A stretch of DNA of 64,000 bases from Alphaproteobacteria bacterium (GTDB lineage: Bacteria; Myxococcota_A; UBA796; CAJQPC01), in assembly GCA_020632795.1 (NCBI GenBank), contig JACKEV010000014.1, positions 351,559 through 415,558 of the forward strand. The letters are read 5' to 3'. Shown here piece by piece: positions 33,582 to 44,713 of this stretch. Each line of letters opens with the position of its first letter. The first letter of the stretch is position 1. Position numbers and translations under genes: made by a program. Under the pieces are notes generated by a model. It was not told the DNA's origin. It did no database searches and worked only from the letters and a program-made list of their open reading frames with translations.

Positions 33582-34730
33582 CTACTCCAGGTCGAGGAAC
33601 GTCACCTGGTTGCTGTAGACCAGCGCGAAGCGATCGACCTCGGTGGCGGTCTCGAAGCGCTCGACGGCGTTGAACATGCCCTCGCGCCGCGCGACCTCGG
33701 TGGCCAGCCCGGGGGCCACGTCGAAGGCCGACAGGGTGACGTGCTGCTCGCTCAGCTCGTTGATCATGAGCAGGTAGCCGCTGCCGGAGACGTCCAGCGC
33801 CAGGATGGGCTTGTCCACCCTGAACCAGGCCACCATCGCGCCGTCCTCGTTGAAGACGCGCAGGACATCATCGCCCGACTCCGCCGCGTAGAGGCGCTGG
33901 GCGTTCGAATCCCAGGCCATCAGGTCGCAGTCTTCGCAGTCCAGCTCGGAGACCGCGCCCGTGTTGGAGACGTGCAGCAGGGCGTCGGCGACGCCGATGA
34001 AGGCCACGTCGCTCTGCGGATCGGGCAGGAGCTGCGTGGCGGCGTCGCAGACCGCGCTGTCGAGGGCCAGGCTGGAGGAGATGTCCCGGCTGCCCACCTG
34101 GGAGCTGCTGGCGATGACCTCGCTCAGGGCGCAGCCCAGGTCGTCGCGGTGGATCATGGAGACCACGCCGTCGCGGTCGAGCGCGGCGGTGATGACGTCG
34201 TCCGCCTTGACCTGCACGTACTGGCGGGTGTGGATGTCGGAGATGTGCAGCGTCGTGTTGTTGAAGGCCAGGAGCTGCTCGCCGTTGCTGTCCACGACCG
34301 GCGTGACGGCGGTGTACTCCTCGCTGGAGATGACGCCGCCGGTCTGCACGGCGACGCCGCAGACCAGGGAGCTGATGCCGCCCGCGGCGGTCTCGCCGTC
34401 GGCGCTCAGGGCCACGCCGTTGCTGACCGAGTAGGCGGTGGAGAGGTCGTTGAACCGGAGGTGGATGCCACGCTCCACGCCGATCTCCAGCAGGCCGAGC
34501 TCGTCGTCGCCCACCGGCGGATCGTCGTCGGCCCAGTCCGGCGACCAGTCGTCGCCGTTGTCCGCGCTGCCGTCGTTGTTGCCCGGGGTGGCCGCGCTGC
34601 CGTCGGCCTCGCCGCCCTGGCTGCGGGCCAGCTCGTGGTCGTAGGCGCTGCCAGGGGCCTCCTCAGCCGGGGCGCAGGCCGTGAGCGCGATGAGCGTGGC
34701 GGGGACGGAGATGAGCAGCAGGCGGGTCAT
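33582..34730 (-). CDS. Lipoprotein, propeller-like, unknown function
   Basis: 382 residues. GGAGG precedes ATG 34728-34730. MTRLLLISVPATLIALTACAP is a signal peptide with lipobox LTAC. It is followed by an acidic, low-complexity stretch (residues about 40-75, rich in Asn, Asp, Gly) that may act as a spacer. The rest has repeated strands such as NAQRLYAAESGDDVLRVFNE that resemble beta-propeller blades. Two close cysteines (DCEDCD) may be metal-binding or disulfide-bonded. It is convergent with the ATPase-receiver gene. Confidence 0.72.
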   Translation of the reverse strand: MTRLLLISVPATLIALTACAPAEEAPGSAYDHELARSQGGEADGSAATPGNNDGSADNGDDWSPDWADDDPPVGDDELGLLEIGVERGIHLRFNDLSTAYSVSNGVALSADGETAAGGISSLVCGVAVQTGGVISSEEYTAVTPVVDSNGEQLLAFNNTTLHISDIHTRQYVQVKADDVITAALDRDGVVSMIHRDDLGCALSEVIASSSQVGSRDISSSLALDSAVCDAATQLLPDPQSDVAFIGVADALLHVSNTGAVSELDCEDCDLMAWDSNAQRLYAAESGDDVLRVFNEDGAMVAWFRVDKPILALDVSGSGYLLMINELSEQHVTLSAFDVAPGLATEVARREGMFNAVERFETATEVDRFALVYSNQVTFLDLE

Positions 34731-34832
34731 CGTTACCTCCGGGGCTGGAAGGGGCGCAGCACAGGCTGCCGGATCAGTGTAGCAGCGGTTCGGGGGCTCT
34801 GATCAGCCAATCCGCGCCGCTGACCTGAAGCC

Positions 34833-35852
34833 TTACGCTGCGTCCCGCGGAGGTGTGACAGACACGCTCTGCGTCCACGCCGCGCGCAGCCTGGGCAGGT
34901 CCACGTCCAGCACCGGCACCTCGGTCAGCGCCATCCCCAGGATGCCCAGGGCCAGGTTCACCGTGTTCTTGAGGACATGCTCCGCCAGCATCACCGCGAA
35001 GGCCTCCGTGTAGCCCAGCCCCGCCGCCCCCAGAGCCAGGGCCCCGGCGGCCTCGTAGGTCCCGAACGACGCGGGCGTCAGAGGGAGGATCTTCGAGAGG
35101 TTCGCCACCATGATCGCGAAGACGATCGCGGGGAAGGGGAGCGCCAGCCCCAGCGCGCGCGCGCACAGCCAGGCGATCAGCCCCTCGTTCAGCCAGATGA
35201 GCGCGGTGGTGCCCAGGTGCCGGACGGCCCGCGCCGGCCGCGCGGTCAGGGTCGCGGTGGGCTCGATGAGCGCGTCGTGGATCCCCCCGAGCCGGGCCAG
35301 CGGACCCCGGAGCACCGCCCGGCCTGCCCGCAGCCGCACGAAGACCCACCACCCGGCGAGCATCGCCGCGCCCCCGGCGACGGCGCTGGCCGCGACCGCG
35401 GCGCCGAACCGCTCCGATCCCCCGGGGATCACGGCGAGCGCCGCCGCGCCCATGCCGGTGAGCACGACCAGATCGAGCACCCGCCCCGCCAGGACCCCCA
35501 CCACGGCGCGGCCGTAGGGAACCCCCCAGCGCGCGGTCGCCGCGTTGGCCCACAGCAGGTCCCCCGCCTTGGCCGGCAGCAGCAGGTTGAGCATGTTGCC
35601 CACCGTGGCGGTGGCCACCGCGGGCCCCAGCGGCACCCGATCCCCCAGGTCCTCCGCCAGCATCTGCCAGCGCCATCCCCGCATCCCCCACGCGGGCATG
35701 TACGCCAGCCCTGCCACCCCCAGGCCCACCCACGAGGCCCCCTCCAGCGCCGCGCGCAGCACCGCGCCGTCCACCGACCATGCGACCGCGGCCAGCACCA
35801 GCAGAGCGAGCGCGACGCCCGCGAGGCGTCGGATCCAGGAGCGTCGGGGCAT
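34833..35852 (-). CDS. YbhN/LPG-synthase-TM family membrane protein (flippase-like domain)
   Basis: 339 residues with about eight membrane helices. The pattern GLAYMPAWGMRGWRWQMLAE, NMLNLLLPAKAGDLLWA, MVANLSKILPLTPASFGTYE and AEHVLKNTVNLALGI is diagnostic of the lysylphosphatidylglycerol-synthase transmembrane/UPF0104 family. The C-terminal aminoacyl-transfer domain of true MprF proteins is absent. Family members are implicated in lipid or carotenoid-lipid movement; the function here is unknown. Confidence 0.9.
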   Translation of the reverse strand: MPRRSWIRRLAGVALALLVLAAVAWSVDGAVLRAALEGASWVGLGVAGLAYMPAWGMRGWRWQMLAEDLGDRVPLGPAVATATVGNMLNLLLPAKAGDLLWANAATARWGVPYGRAVVGVLAGRVLDLVVLTGMGAAALAVIPGGSERFGAAVAASAVAGGAAMLAGWWVFVRLRAGRAVLRGPLARLGGIHDALIEPTATLTARPARAVRHLGTTALIWLNEGLIAWLCARALGLALPFPAIVFAIMVANLSKILPLTPASFGTYEAAGALALGAAGLGYTEAFAVMLAEHVLKNTVNLALGILGMALTEVPVLDVDLPRLRAAWTQSVSVTPPRDAA

Positions 35853-35901
35853 CCAGCCCTCGGAGAGTTAGCTGCAGCATCCTACCTGCGGGAGCGCGCC
35901 G

Positions 35902-36969
35902 ATGACCGAGCCCATCAACCTCGCCGACTACGAGGCCCTCGCCGCCGAGCGCCTGCCGGTGATGGTCCGCGACTACTACGCCTCCGGGGCGCTGGACGAG
36001 CGCACCCTGCGCGACAACCTCGCGGCGTGGCGGCAGATCCGCCTGCGGCACCGGGTGCTGCGCGGCGTCGGGCAGCGCTCCACGGCCACCACCCTCCTGG
36101 GCGCGCCGCTCCAGCTCCCCCTGGGGATCGCCCCGATGGCCTTCCAGGCGATGGCCCACCCCGAGGGCGAGCGCGCCACGGCGCGAGCGGCGGCCGAGGC
36201 CGGGGCCCTGATGGTGCTCAGCACCATGTCCAACCACCCCGTGGAGGCGGTCGCCGTGCCCGGTGCGCCCCTGTGGTTCCAGCTCTACGTCTACCGGGAC
36301 CGGGGCCTGACCCGGGCGCTGGTCCAGCGCGCGGAGGCCGCTGGCTGCCAGGCCCTGGTCTTCACCGTCGACGCCCCCGTGCTGGGCACCCGGGAGCGGG
36401 ACCGCCGCAACCGCTTCCACCTGCCCGAGGGCCTGGAGATGGGCAACCTCATCGACCACCTGCGGCAGCTCCGCCCGGGGGACGACGACTCGGGGCTGGC
36501 CGCCTACGTGCACGAGCTGGTGGACCCGGACCTCACCTGGGAGACCCTGGACTGGCTGCGGGCCCACACCACGCTGCCGGTGCTGCTCAAGGGGGTCGCC
36601 CACCCCGACGACGCCCGGGAGGCCCTGGATCGCGGCGCCGCCGGGGTCATCGTCTCCAACCACGGTGGGCGGCAGCTCGACGGAGGCGTGCCCACCGCCG
36701 AGCTTCTCCCGGCGGTGGCTGCGGCGGTCGGCGAGCGGGGCGTGGTGATGGTCGACGGGGGCATCCGCCGGGGCGGGGACATCCTGCGGGCCCTGGCCCT
36801 GGGCGCGGACGCGGCGCTGGTGGGGCGCCCCGCGCTGTGGGGCCTGGCGGTGGACGGCCAGGTCGGGGTGACCCGGGTGCTGGACATCCTGCGCCGCGAG
36901 CTGGACGAGACGATGGCTCTGTGCGGCTGCCGGGACCTCAGCGAGGTCACCGCCGCGTTGCTCGGCTGA
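35902..36969 (+). CDS. FMN-dependent alpha-hydroxy-acid oxidase/dehydrogenase
   Basis: 355 residues. A TIM-barrel flavoenzyme of the glycolate oxidase / L-lactate dehydrogenase family: VRDYYASGALDERTLRDN, LPLGIAPMAFQAMAHPEGE, catalytic Lys in LPVLLKGV, the active-site SNHGGRQLDG and FMN-phosphate loop DGGIRRGGDILRALALGADA. It oxidises an alpha-hydroxy acid (glycolate or L-lactate type) to the keto acid; oxidase and dehydrogenase activity cannot be told apart. Cytosolic; no membrane-binding insert is visible. The gene stands alone. Confidence 0.93.
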   Translation: MTEPINLADYEALAAERLPVMVRDYYASGALDERTLRDNLAAWRQIRLRHRVLRGVGQRSTATTLLGAPLQLPLGIAPMAFQAMAHPEGERATARAAAEAGALMVLSTMSNHPVEAVAVPGAPLWFQLYVYRDRGLTRALVQRAEAAGCQALVFTVDAPVLGTRERDRRNRFHLPEGLEMGNLIDHLRQLRPGDDDSGLAAYVHELVDPDLTWETLDWLRAHTTLPVLLKGVAHPDDAREALDRGAAGVIVSNHGGRQLDGGVPTAELLPAVAAAVGERGVVMVDGGIRRGGDILRALALGADAALVGRPALWGLAVDGQVGVTRVLDILRRELDETMALCGCRDLSEVTAALLG

Positions 36970-37054
36970 TCCGAAGCGCGACCTGGGGGCTCTGTGGAGG
37001 GTGAACACGGGGTGGCCCCGAAGCCCCGCCGATCCGCATGCCCAGGAGGTCTCC

Positions 37055-37582
37055 ATGAACCGCCGCAAGCTCCCTCTGCCCGTGGGCCTGGCCCTGGCCC
37101 TCGGCGCCCCTGCGCTGGCCCAGGATGGCCCGGAGGCCACCCCGGTGGGGGCCTCCACCAGCGCGGATCAGCTCGCCCAGGCCCGCGGTGCGGTCGAGAG
37201 CATCCGAGGCCACGCCACCTACGTCGAGGGCCTGCTGAAGAAGGCCCGCGACGCCAACGACGAGGCCGCCATGACCTGCCTCACCCCTCGGGCGGCCACC
37301 CTGCGCGCCCTGGTGGAGATCAGCGAGGGCGCCCTGTTCAGCGCCCAGGAGGCCCTGGCCGAGGGCGAAGACGGTCGCGCCGGCCTGGAGCTGCGCAAGA
37401 TCGAGGTCGCGCGCAGCCGAGGCCAGGCCCTGCGCGCCGAGGCCGAGGTCTGCGTCAACCCCGACGCCCAGGCGCCGCCCATCGTCGACCCGCGGTACGA
37501 CGGGGACGACGAGGGCGAGGACATCGACGCCGCCAACGTCGACATCGGTGATGATCCGCCGGGGACCTCCTCCTTTGAGTAG
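37055..37582 (+). CDS. Secreted helical protein, first of a tandem paralogue pair
   Basis: 175 residues from ATG 37055 with GGAGG in front. RKLPLPVGLALALGAPALAQ is a signal peptide. The mature protein is mostly helical with two cysteines placed as in its neighbour (MTCLTPRAATLRALVEISEG and AEVCVNP). The shared core is an acidic-helix region around ALFSAQEALAEGEDGRAGLE. The C-terminal tail is Asp-rich. Its end overlaps the start region of the next gene. No known domain. Confidence 0.72.
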   Translation: MNRRKLPLPVGLALALGAPALAQDGPEATPVGASTSADQLAQARGAVESIRGHATYVEGLLKKARDANDEAAMTCLTPRAATLRALVEISEGALFSAQEALAEGEDGRAGLELRKIEVARSRGQALRAEAEVCVNPDAQAPPIVDPRYDGDDEGEDIDAANVDIGDDPPGTSSFE

Positions 37583-38027
37583 GGGGCTGCTGCTCGTCCC
37601 GCTGCTGCTCGTCGCCCCGGCCTGGGGCGCCGTCGCGCAGGAGGCCGACGACGAGGTGCCGCCATGGGAGCGGCCGGCGACGGAGTGGGTCGCAGAGATC
37701 GAGGCGCTGGCCCAGGCGATGCGCGATCACAACGACGCGGCGGACGCGCTGGCCGAGGGCCCCCCGGCGCAGGCGGACGACGAGCAGCGGGCCTGCGTGA
37801 AGACGCACGCCGCCGGCATCGGCGCACTGACGGAGGTCTCCGACGCCTCGCTGGAGAAGGCGAAGGAGGCGCTCGCGGCCGGCGAGGTCGACCGAGCGAC
37901 GCACGAGACCCGGAAGATCATGGTCGCGGAGTCCAAGGGGGCGTCGTTGCTGGAGGAGGCCCGCCTGTGCGTGCAGGGCCCTCGGCTGCACCGATCCCTG
38001 CGGCGCACCAGGGTCGTCTACCTGTAG
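37551..38027 (+). CDS. Secreted helical protein, second of a tandem paralogue pair
   Basis: About 158 residues from ATG 37551; GTG 37548 and TTG 37575 are alternatives, and the TTG places the signal peptide (LSRGLLLVPLLLVAPAWGAV) directly at the start. The body is helical and matches the preceding protein in layout: QRACVKTHAAGIGALTEVSD and EEARLCVQG carry the paired cysteines and ASLEKAKEALAAGEVDR matches the ALFSAQEALAEGEDGRAG region. The 5' end overlaps the upstream gene, so the two are co-translated. Function is unknown. Confidence 0.68.
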   Translation: MIRRGPPPLSRGLLLVPLLLVAPAWGAVAQEADDEVPPWERPATEWVAEIEALAQAMRDHNDAADALAEGPPAQADDEQRACVKTHAAGIGALTEVSDASLEKAKEALAAGEVDRATHETRKIMVAESKGASLLEEARLCVQGPRLHRSLRRTRVVYL

Positions 38028-38085
38028 CGCGCCGCGGTCGCTCTCATCGAGAGGGGGCGATAAGGGGGACCTCCCTGGAGGCCCC

Positions 38086-39753
38086 ATGCCTTTGTACGAC
38101 GGCGATCGCTACCTCTCCTTCCCTGAGCTGGAGGCCCGCTGCCGCCAGCTCGCCGCGGAGCACCCCGAGTGGGTGCTGCTCGACGAGGTCGGGCGCACCG
38201 ACGGCGACCGGCCCATCCACCTGCTCACCATCGGCCGCAACGACGGTCAGGCCGACACCCGCCCCGGCTTCTGGCTGGACGGCGGCACGCACGCCGCGGA
38301 GTGGGCCGGGGTGATGGCGGCGCTCTACGCGGCCTGCCGCTGGGTGGAGGAGCTGGCCACCGACGAGGCGCTGCGGGCCTGGTTCTCCCGGCACACCGTC
38401 TACGTGATGCCCTGCGTCTCCCCCGACGGCTTCCAGGCCCTGGTCGAGGGCGCGCCCTTCCTGCGCTCGACCCTGCGCCCGCCCCCGGACGGCGCCCCCC
38501 GCGCAGGCCTCGACCCCCAGGACGTCGACGGCGACGGGGTCGTTCGCTGGATGCGCTTCCGTCACCCCGCCGGCACCCACGTCCCGGACGCCGACAACCC
38601 CCTGTTCATGCGCCCCCGCCGCGTCGACGACGACCCCGCCGAGGCGCACTTCTACTGCGCGGAGGGCCGCTTCCTCAACTGGGACGGACGCCGCTGGGTC
38701 GACGCCCCCCGCCAGTTCGGGCTGGACCTCAACCGCAACTTCCCCTCGTCCTGGGCGCCGTTCAGCATGTTCGGCATGGACGGCGGGGCCTACCCCCTGA
38801 GCGCCCCGGAGAGCCGCGCGGTGGTCGACGCCTTCGCCGCCCGGCCCCGCATCGCCGCCGCCCTGACCAACCACACCTACACCGGCGCGCTGCTGACCCA
38901 GCCCTACCGCGAGGACAGCCCGCTCTCGGCCGGCGACATCGCCATGATGGAGGGCCTGGCCAACCAGGCGGTCGAGGACACCGGCTATCGGGTCTATCGG
39001 GTCTTCCCCGACTTCACCTACGACAAGGACAAGGCCATCGTCGGGGTGTGGTCGGACACCCTGTCCACCACCTTCGGGGTGCCCGGCTACACCCTGGAGC
39101 TGTGGGACCCCTACGGCCACTGCGGGGTCGAGGTCAGCGACCCGGCGCGCTTCTTCCGCCGCCCGGACATCGACGTCATCCGCCAGATGCTCCAGGTCTT
39201 CGGCACCGCCGCGTACAACGCGACCCCGTGGACCCCGGTCGAGCACCCCCAGCTCGGGCCGGTCGAGATCGGCGGCATCGACTACATGCGCACGATCCGC
39301 AACCCGCCGCTGGTGCTGCTGCCGGGGGAGTGCCGTCGGGCCTTCACGGTGGCGGATCGCATGCGGCGGGCCCTGCCTCGGGTGGTGGCTTCGGTCAGCG
39401 TCTCCGAGGGCCCGGTCGCCTGCGTGGAGCTGGTGCTGGAGAACCTCGGCATGCTCTCCACCTCCGGCCTGGCCCACGCCGAGAAGACCGGCGCCTGCCG
39501 CGCGGTCTCCGCGACCCTGATCCCTGGCGAGGGCGTCGAGCTGGTCTCCGGGGTCCCGGGCCAGCGCCTCACCCACATGGACGGCTGGGGGGTGTTCGCC
39601 ATGGGGTTGGCCTCCAACCCGCTCTACCCGGGCCTGCCCGCCCGGGGCCACCGGTCGGTGGCGCGTTGGTGGGTGCGAGGAGAGGGCCGGGTGCGGATCC
39701 TGTGGCAGGGGGGTCGCGGGGGCGAGGGCGCGCTCTCGGTTGAAGTTTCGTAG
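38086..39753 (+). CDS. M14-family zinc carboxypeptidase
   Basis: 555 residues. The metal site is GGTHAAEWAG (HxxE) with a later His in LTNHTYTGALLTQPY; FGLDLNRNFPSSW is the substrate-binding Asn-Arg loop and YTLELWDPYG holds the catalytic Glu. The order and spacing match the M14 zinc carboxypeptidase fold up to about residue 380. The remaining roughly 170 residues are an extra beta-rich domain (VASVSVSEGPVACVELVLEN). No signal peptide is evident, which is unusual for M14 enzymes. An Asp-rich segment (DPQDVDGDGVVRWMRF) near residue 145 may bind calcium. Confidence 0.9.
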   Translation: MPLYDGDRYLSFPELEARCRQLAAEHPEWVLLDEVGRTDGDRPIHLLTIGRNDGQADTRPGFWLDGGTHAAEWAGVMAALYAACRWVEELATDEALRAWFSRHTVYVMPCVSPDGFQALVEGAPFLRSTLRPPPDGAPRAGLDPQDVDGDGVVRWMRFRHPAGTHVPDADNPLFMRPRRVDDDPAEAHFYCAEGRFLNWDGRRWVDAPRQFGLDLNRNFPSSWAPFSMFGMDGGAYPLSAPESRAVVDAFAARPRIAAALTNHTYTGALLTQPYREDSPLSAGDIAMMEGLANQAVEDTGYRVYRVFPDFTYDKDKAIVGVWSDTLSTTFGVPGYTLELWDPYGHCGVEVSDPARFFRRPDIDVIRQMLQVFGTAAYNATPWTPVEHPQLGPVEIGGIDYMRTIRNPPLVLLPGECRRAFTVADRMRRALPRVVASVSVSEGPVACVELVLENLGMLSTSGLAHAEKTGACRAVSATLIPGEGVELVSGVPGQRLTHMDGWGVFAMGLASNPLYPGLPARGHRSVARWWVRGEGRVRILWQGGRGGEGALSVEVS

Positions 39754-39809
39754 CGGTCCGCCCGTCCGACGGTGTCAGGACAGACAAGCACACACCGGAG
39801 GACGACCCC

Positions 39810-40475
39810 ATGATGGTTTCCCTGCTGATCGCCACCGGCCTGGCCGCCGCGTCTCCCCTGCGCGGCGAGCCGGTCCAGAAGACCCTGCCCGGCAGCATCC
39901 CGGTCATCGAGCTGGCCAACGCCGTGGGCAAGGTCAAGGTCACCGCCGACCCCACCGCCACCCAGACCGTGGTGCACGCCCAGCCGCTGACCTGGAAGGA
40001 GGGCTGCGAGATCCGGTTCTCCGGCAACAGCAACCTGGCCAGGGCCGAGGTCGTGCGCGAGGGCGAGCCCGCGGGCATGGCCTGCCGGACGCGCTGGGAG
40101 ATCACCCTGGCCGGCGCCACCGAGCTGGTGGTCGATCAGCGCGCGGGCGCGGTGAAGATGGAGGGCCTGACCGCGCCGGTGGCCGTCCACGTGGGCACCG
40201 GCCGCATCCGGCTGCGCTACGACACGCCGCCCACCGGCACGGTCGCCGCCTCGGTGGGCCTGGGCCGGGTGGTCACCCACTTCCCTTACGGCACCTGGCT
40301 GAACCTCCACGAGACCGACGCGAAGCTGGGCCTCGTGCGCACCGCCATCCCCAACCGGAACGACTCCGACACCGCCCTGGCGGCCGGCTCGAAGGTGGGG
40401 AATGTGCGGGTGCGGACCGTGCTGACGCCTTGGGAGGAGCGGTACGGGGCGGGGCCGGTGGCGACGGCGGAGTAG
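39810..40475 (+). CDS. Exported beta-solenoid-like protein, DUF4097-type
   Basis: 221 residues with GGAGG ahead of ATG 39810; a second ATG follows at once. MMVSLLIATGLAAASPLRG is a signal peptide. The rest consists of short repeating strands (LPGSIPVIELANAVGKVKVT, AVHVGTGRIRLRYDTPPTG, GTVAASVGLGRVVTH), as in DUF4097-like solenoids of uncertain function. Likely periplasmic or surface-located. It is convergent with uvrB, with only three bases between the two stops. Confidence 0.7.
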   Translation: MMVSLLIATGLAAASPLRGEPVQKTLPGSIPVIELANAVGKVKVTADPTATQTVVHAQPLTWKEGCEIRFSGNSNLARAEVVREGEPAGMACRTRWEITLAGATELVVDQRAGAVKMEGLTAPVAVHVGTGRIRLRYDTPPTGTVAASVGLGRVVTHFPYGTWLNLHETDAKLGLVRTAIPNRNDSDTALAAGSKVGNVRVRTVLTPWEERYGAGPVATAE

Positions 40476-40478
40476 GCG

Positions 40479-42545
<2,067 letters not shown>

Positions 42546-42623
42546 GCGCCTCCCCTATCGCTTCGCGCTCGGACGCGCAGGGGCTCTGGCGACACCACGG
42601 TGGCAGCAGGTTAGTCCGCCGCC

Positions 42624-43448
42624 ATGACGAGACTCCTCCCACTGACCCTGCTGCTCGGCTGCGCGGAGCCGATCCCCACCGACCCCGAGACGCTCGGCCT
42701 CACCGTCTGCCGGGCGCTACCGGGCCTGTGGCTGGACGGGGCGGGGCAGGCGTATGCACGCAACGCCCTCGACCCGGAGGAGCTGGCCCTCTACGCCCAG
42801 GACCGCAGCTACGGGCGGGCGATCGCCGAGATCGGGCTGGACGGCTGGGGGGTCATCCGGGCCAACAGCCTGTGCGCGGTCGACCGGGTGGAGGGCGACG
42901 CGGTGCACCTCACCCGCGAGGAGCCCGACCTCACCGCCCTCAAGCCCTTCAACCGCAAGAAGGTCTACAAGCAGGAGCGGGTGACGCGCAGCCTCACCGT
43001 GCAGCTCGTCGACACGGCTGTCGGCCCCCGGGCTCAGGTGGGGCTGGTCGACGCCCGCGGTGCCGCCAACGCGGCCTGGGATCGGGCGGAGGCCGGGGAC
43101 TACGGCGCGGCGATCCAGGGCTTCGAAGACCTCCAGGCCCGCTTCCCCGACCCGCTGATCGCCTGGGAGCTGCAGGCCCTGCGCCGGCTGTCGGATCAGG
43201 CCGCCCGCCAGGCCGCGCTCGCCCTCTCGGTGGAGGACGAGCTGCTCTGGGTGCGCGCGCCGGTGGACGCCGGGGTGTCCTCGGGCGTGGTCAACCTGGA
43301 CTGCGGGGAGGCCCCCTTCGAGCGCACCACGCCGCCCCTGGGCCCGGACGAGACCGTCGCGCTGATGCTGCCCGAGACGGTCCTCGACCCGACCTTGTGT
43401 GCGTTCACGCTGCCCTTCGACTGGCAGGCCCTGCCCGCGGGGCAGTAG
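42624..43448 (+). CDS. Lipoprotein of unknown function (paralogue of the 12229 gene)
   Basis: 274 residues. MTRLLPLTLLLGCAEPIPTD is a signal peptide with lipobox LLGC. The layout (CRALPGLWLDGAGQ, NSLCAVDRVEGD, a TPR-like AEAGDYGAAIQGFEDLQARF, a C-terminal beta-domain) repeats that of the 12229 lipoprotein. The C-terminal domain is followed by short sequence and the stop is 20 bases before the MopE-like gene, so the two may be co-transcribed. It is divergent from uvrB. Function is unknown. Confidence 0.75.
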   Translation: MTRLLPLTLLLGCAEPIPTDPETLGLTVCRALPGLWLDGAGQAYARNALDPEELALYAQDRSYGRAIAEIGLDGWGVIRANSLCAVDRVEGDAVHLTREEPDLTALKPFNRKKVYKQERVTRSLTVQLVDTAVGPRAQVGLVDARGAANAAWDRAEAGDYGAAIQGFEDLQARFPDPLIAWELQALRRLSDQAARQAALALSVEDELLWVRAPVDAGVSSGVVNLDCGEAPFERTTPPLGPDETVALMLPETVLDPTLCAFTLPFDWQALPAGQ

Positions 43449-43468
43449 ATTCTCCTCCTGGAGGAGAC

Positions 43469-44602
43469 ATGCGTGCCTGTACGCTCACCGCCGCGGCGCT
43501 CGCCGCGCTCACCGCCTGCAAGGGGGCCGACGACGGCCCGATCTACTCCGACGACACCGGCGACACGTGGGTCCCCTGGCCCGACGACACCGACGAGCCC
43601 CAGGGCACCGACGAGGACCGCGACGGCTGGTCGGTGGAGGAGGGCGACTGCGACGACAACAACATCTACGTCAACCCCGCCCGGGACGAGGACGCCACCG
43701 ACGGCATCGACAACGACTGCGACGGCCGGATCGACGAGGTCTTCCATGGCCTGGTGGTCCTCCAGCAGGGCGACGGCACGGTCCCCGCGCGGGTGGTCTT
43801 CCTGGATGACTTCGGGGAGCAGGTCGACGAGGTGCTGTTCGACGACGCGGACCTCATCCCGTTCTTCATGACCGAGGGGCTCAACGGCGGCTGGGTCATC
43901 GGCACCCTGGCCAACTACGACGGCGCCAACGAGGTGCAGGTCGCGCTATACGAGGTCACCGCCGACGGCTCCACCAGCCTGCTGGCCGACTTCTCGGACG
44001 CCGAGGCCTGGGCCTTCGGCATGTGGGGCATCGCCACCCACCCCGACGGCTACTACCTCGTCACCACCGGGGACAGCCTCCAGGCCGTCGAGCCGGGCAG
44101 CGGCGTGCTCACCCCCCTGGCCACCTGGGACGCCGAGGGGGAGCTGTACGCCTTCGACGTGGACGTCGACATCCTCAGCGGCGACATCGGGGTGACCGGC
44201 TACTACGGCGGCTTCGCGACCCTGACCGCCGAGGGCGCGGTGAGCACCCACCGCACCTTCGACCCCGAGAACATCGAGTACCTCCTGCTCTCCGGCAAGC
44301 ACCGCGACGTGGACGGCTGGTGGGCGGGGGGCTCCGACGTCAACGGCTGGGGCGTGTTCAAGTTCGACGAGGACGCCGCCACCTGGGTGCGGCGGGCGGA
44401 CTTCGAGGGCCAGGACGAGAGCTGGAACCCCCGGTTCTTCTCCACGGATGACGTCAACGGCGGCTTCTACGTGACCACCACCGAGGCGACCTACCCCACG
44501 GTGTGGCGCATCCCCGACGACGGGGGCACGGCCAGCGCGTTCTTCCTGTCGGACATCCGGGACAACGACTTCGCGCTGTGGGATCTGTATACGCTGTACT
44601 GA
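43469..44602 (+). CDS. Lipoprotein with MopE-type Asp-rich metal-binding motif
   Basis: 377 residues from ATG 43469 with GGAGG in front. MRACTLTAAALAALTACKGA has lipobox LTAC. Residues about 25-90 are an acidic, calcium- or copper-binding-type module: DEDRDGWSVEEGDCDDNN and DGIDNDCDGRIDE are the signature of MopE-like putative metal-binding repeats common in myxobacterial surface proteins. The rest is a propeller-like domain rich in aromatic and Gly-Asp turns. It is probably surface-exposed. It lies immediately after the 42624 lipoprotein gene. Confidence 0.82.
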   Translation: MRACTLTAAALAALTACKGADDGPIYSDDTGDTWVPWPDDTDEPQGTDEDRDGWSVEEGDCDDNNIYVNPARDEDATDGIDNDCDGRIDEVFHGLVVLQQGDGTVPARVVFLDDFGEQVDEVLFDDADLIPFFMTEGLNGGWVIGTLANYDGANEVQVALYEVTADGSTSLLADFSDAEAWAFGMWGIATHPDGYYLVTTGDSLQAVEPGSGVLTPLATWDAEGELYAFDVDVDILSGDIGVTGYYGGFATLTAEGAVSTHRTFDPENIEYLLLSGKHRDVDGWWAGGSDVNGWGVFKFDEDAATWVRRADFEGQDESWNPRFFSTDDVNGGFYVTTTEATYPTVWRIPDDGGTASAFFLSDIRDNDFALWDLYTLY

Positions 44603-44713
44603 TTCGATCGCCGCCGAGTTGACCACGACCCTTCTGCCACCGAAGCGCCACCAGACCCCCCGTGGCGCCCCGGGACCGGCGCCGTTAGGCTCCACCGCCA
44701 CGGAGGTGTTTCC

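Noticed and set aside
33903..33913. GTTCGAATCCC, resembling a tRNA T-loop
   Set aside because: It lies inside the lipoprotein coding frame and no acceptor or anticodon stems can be formed around it.
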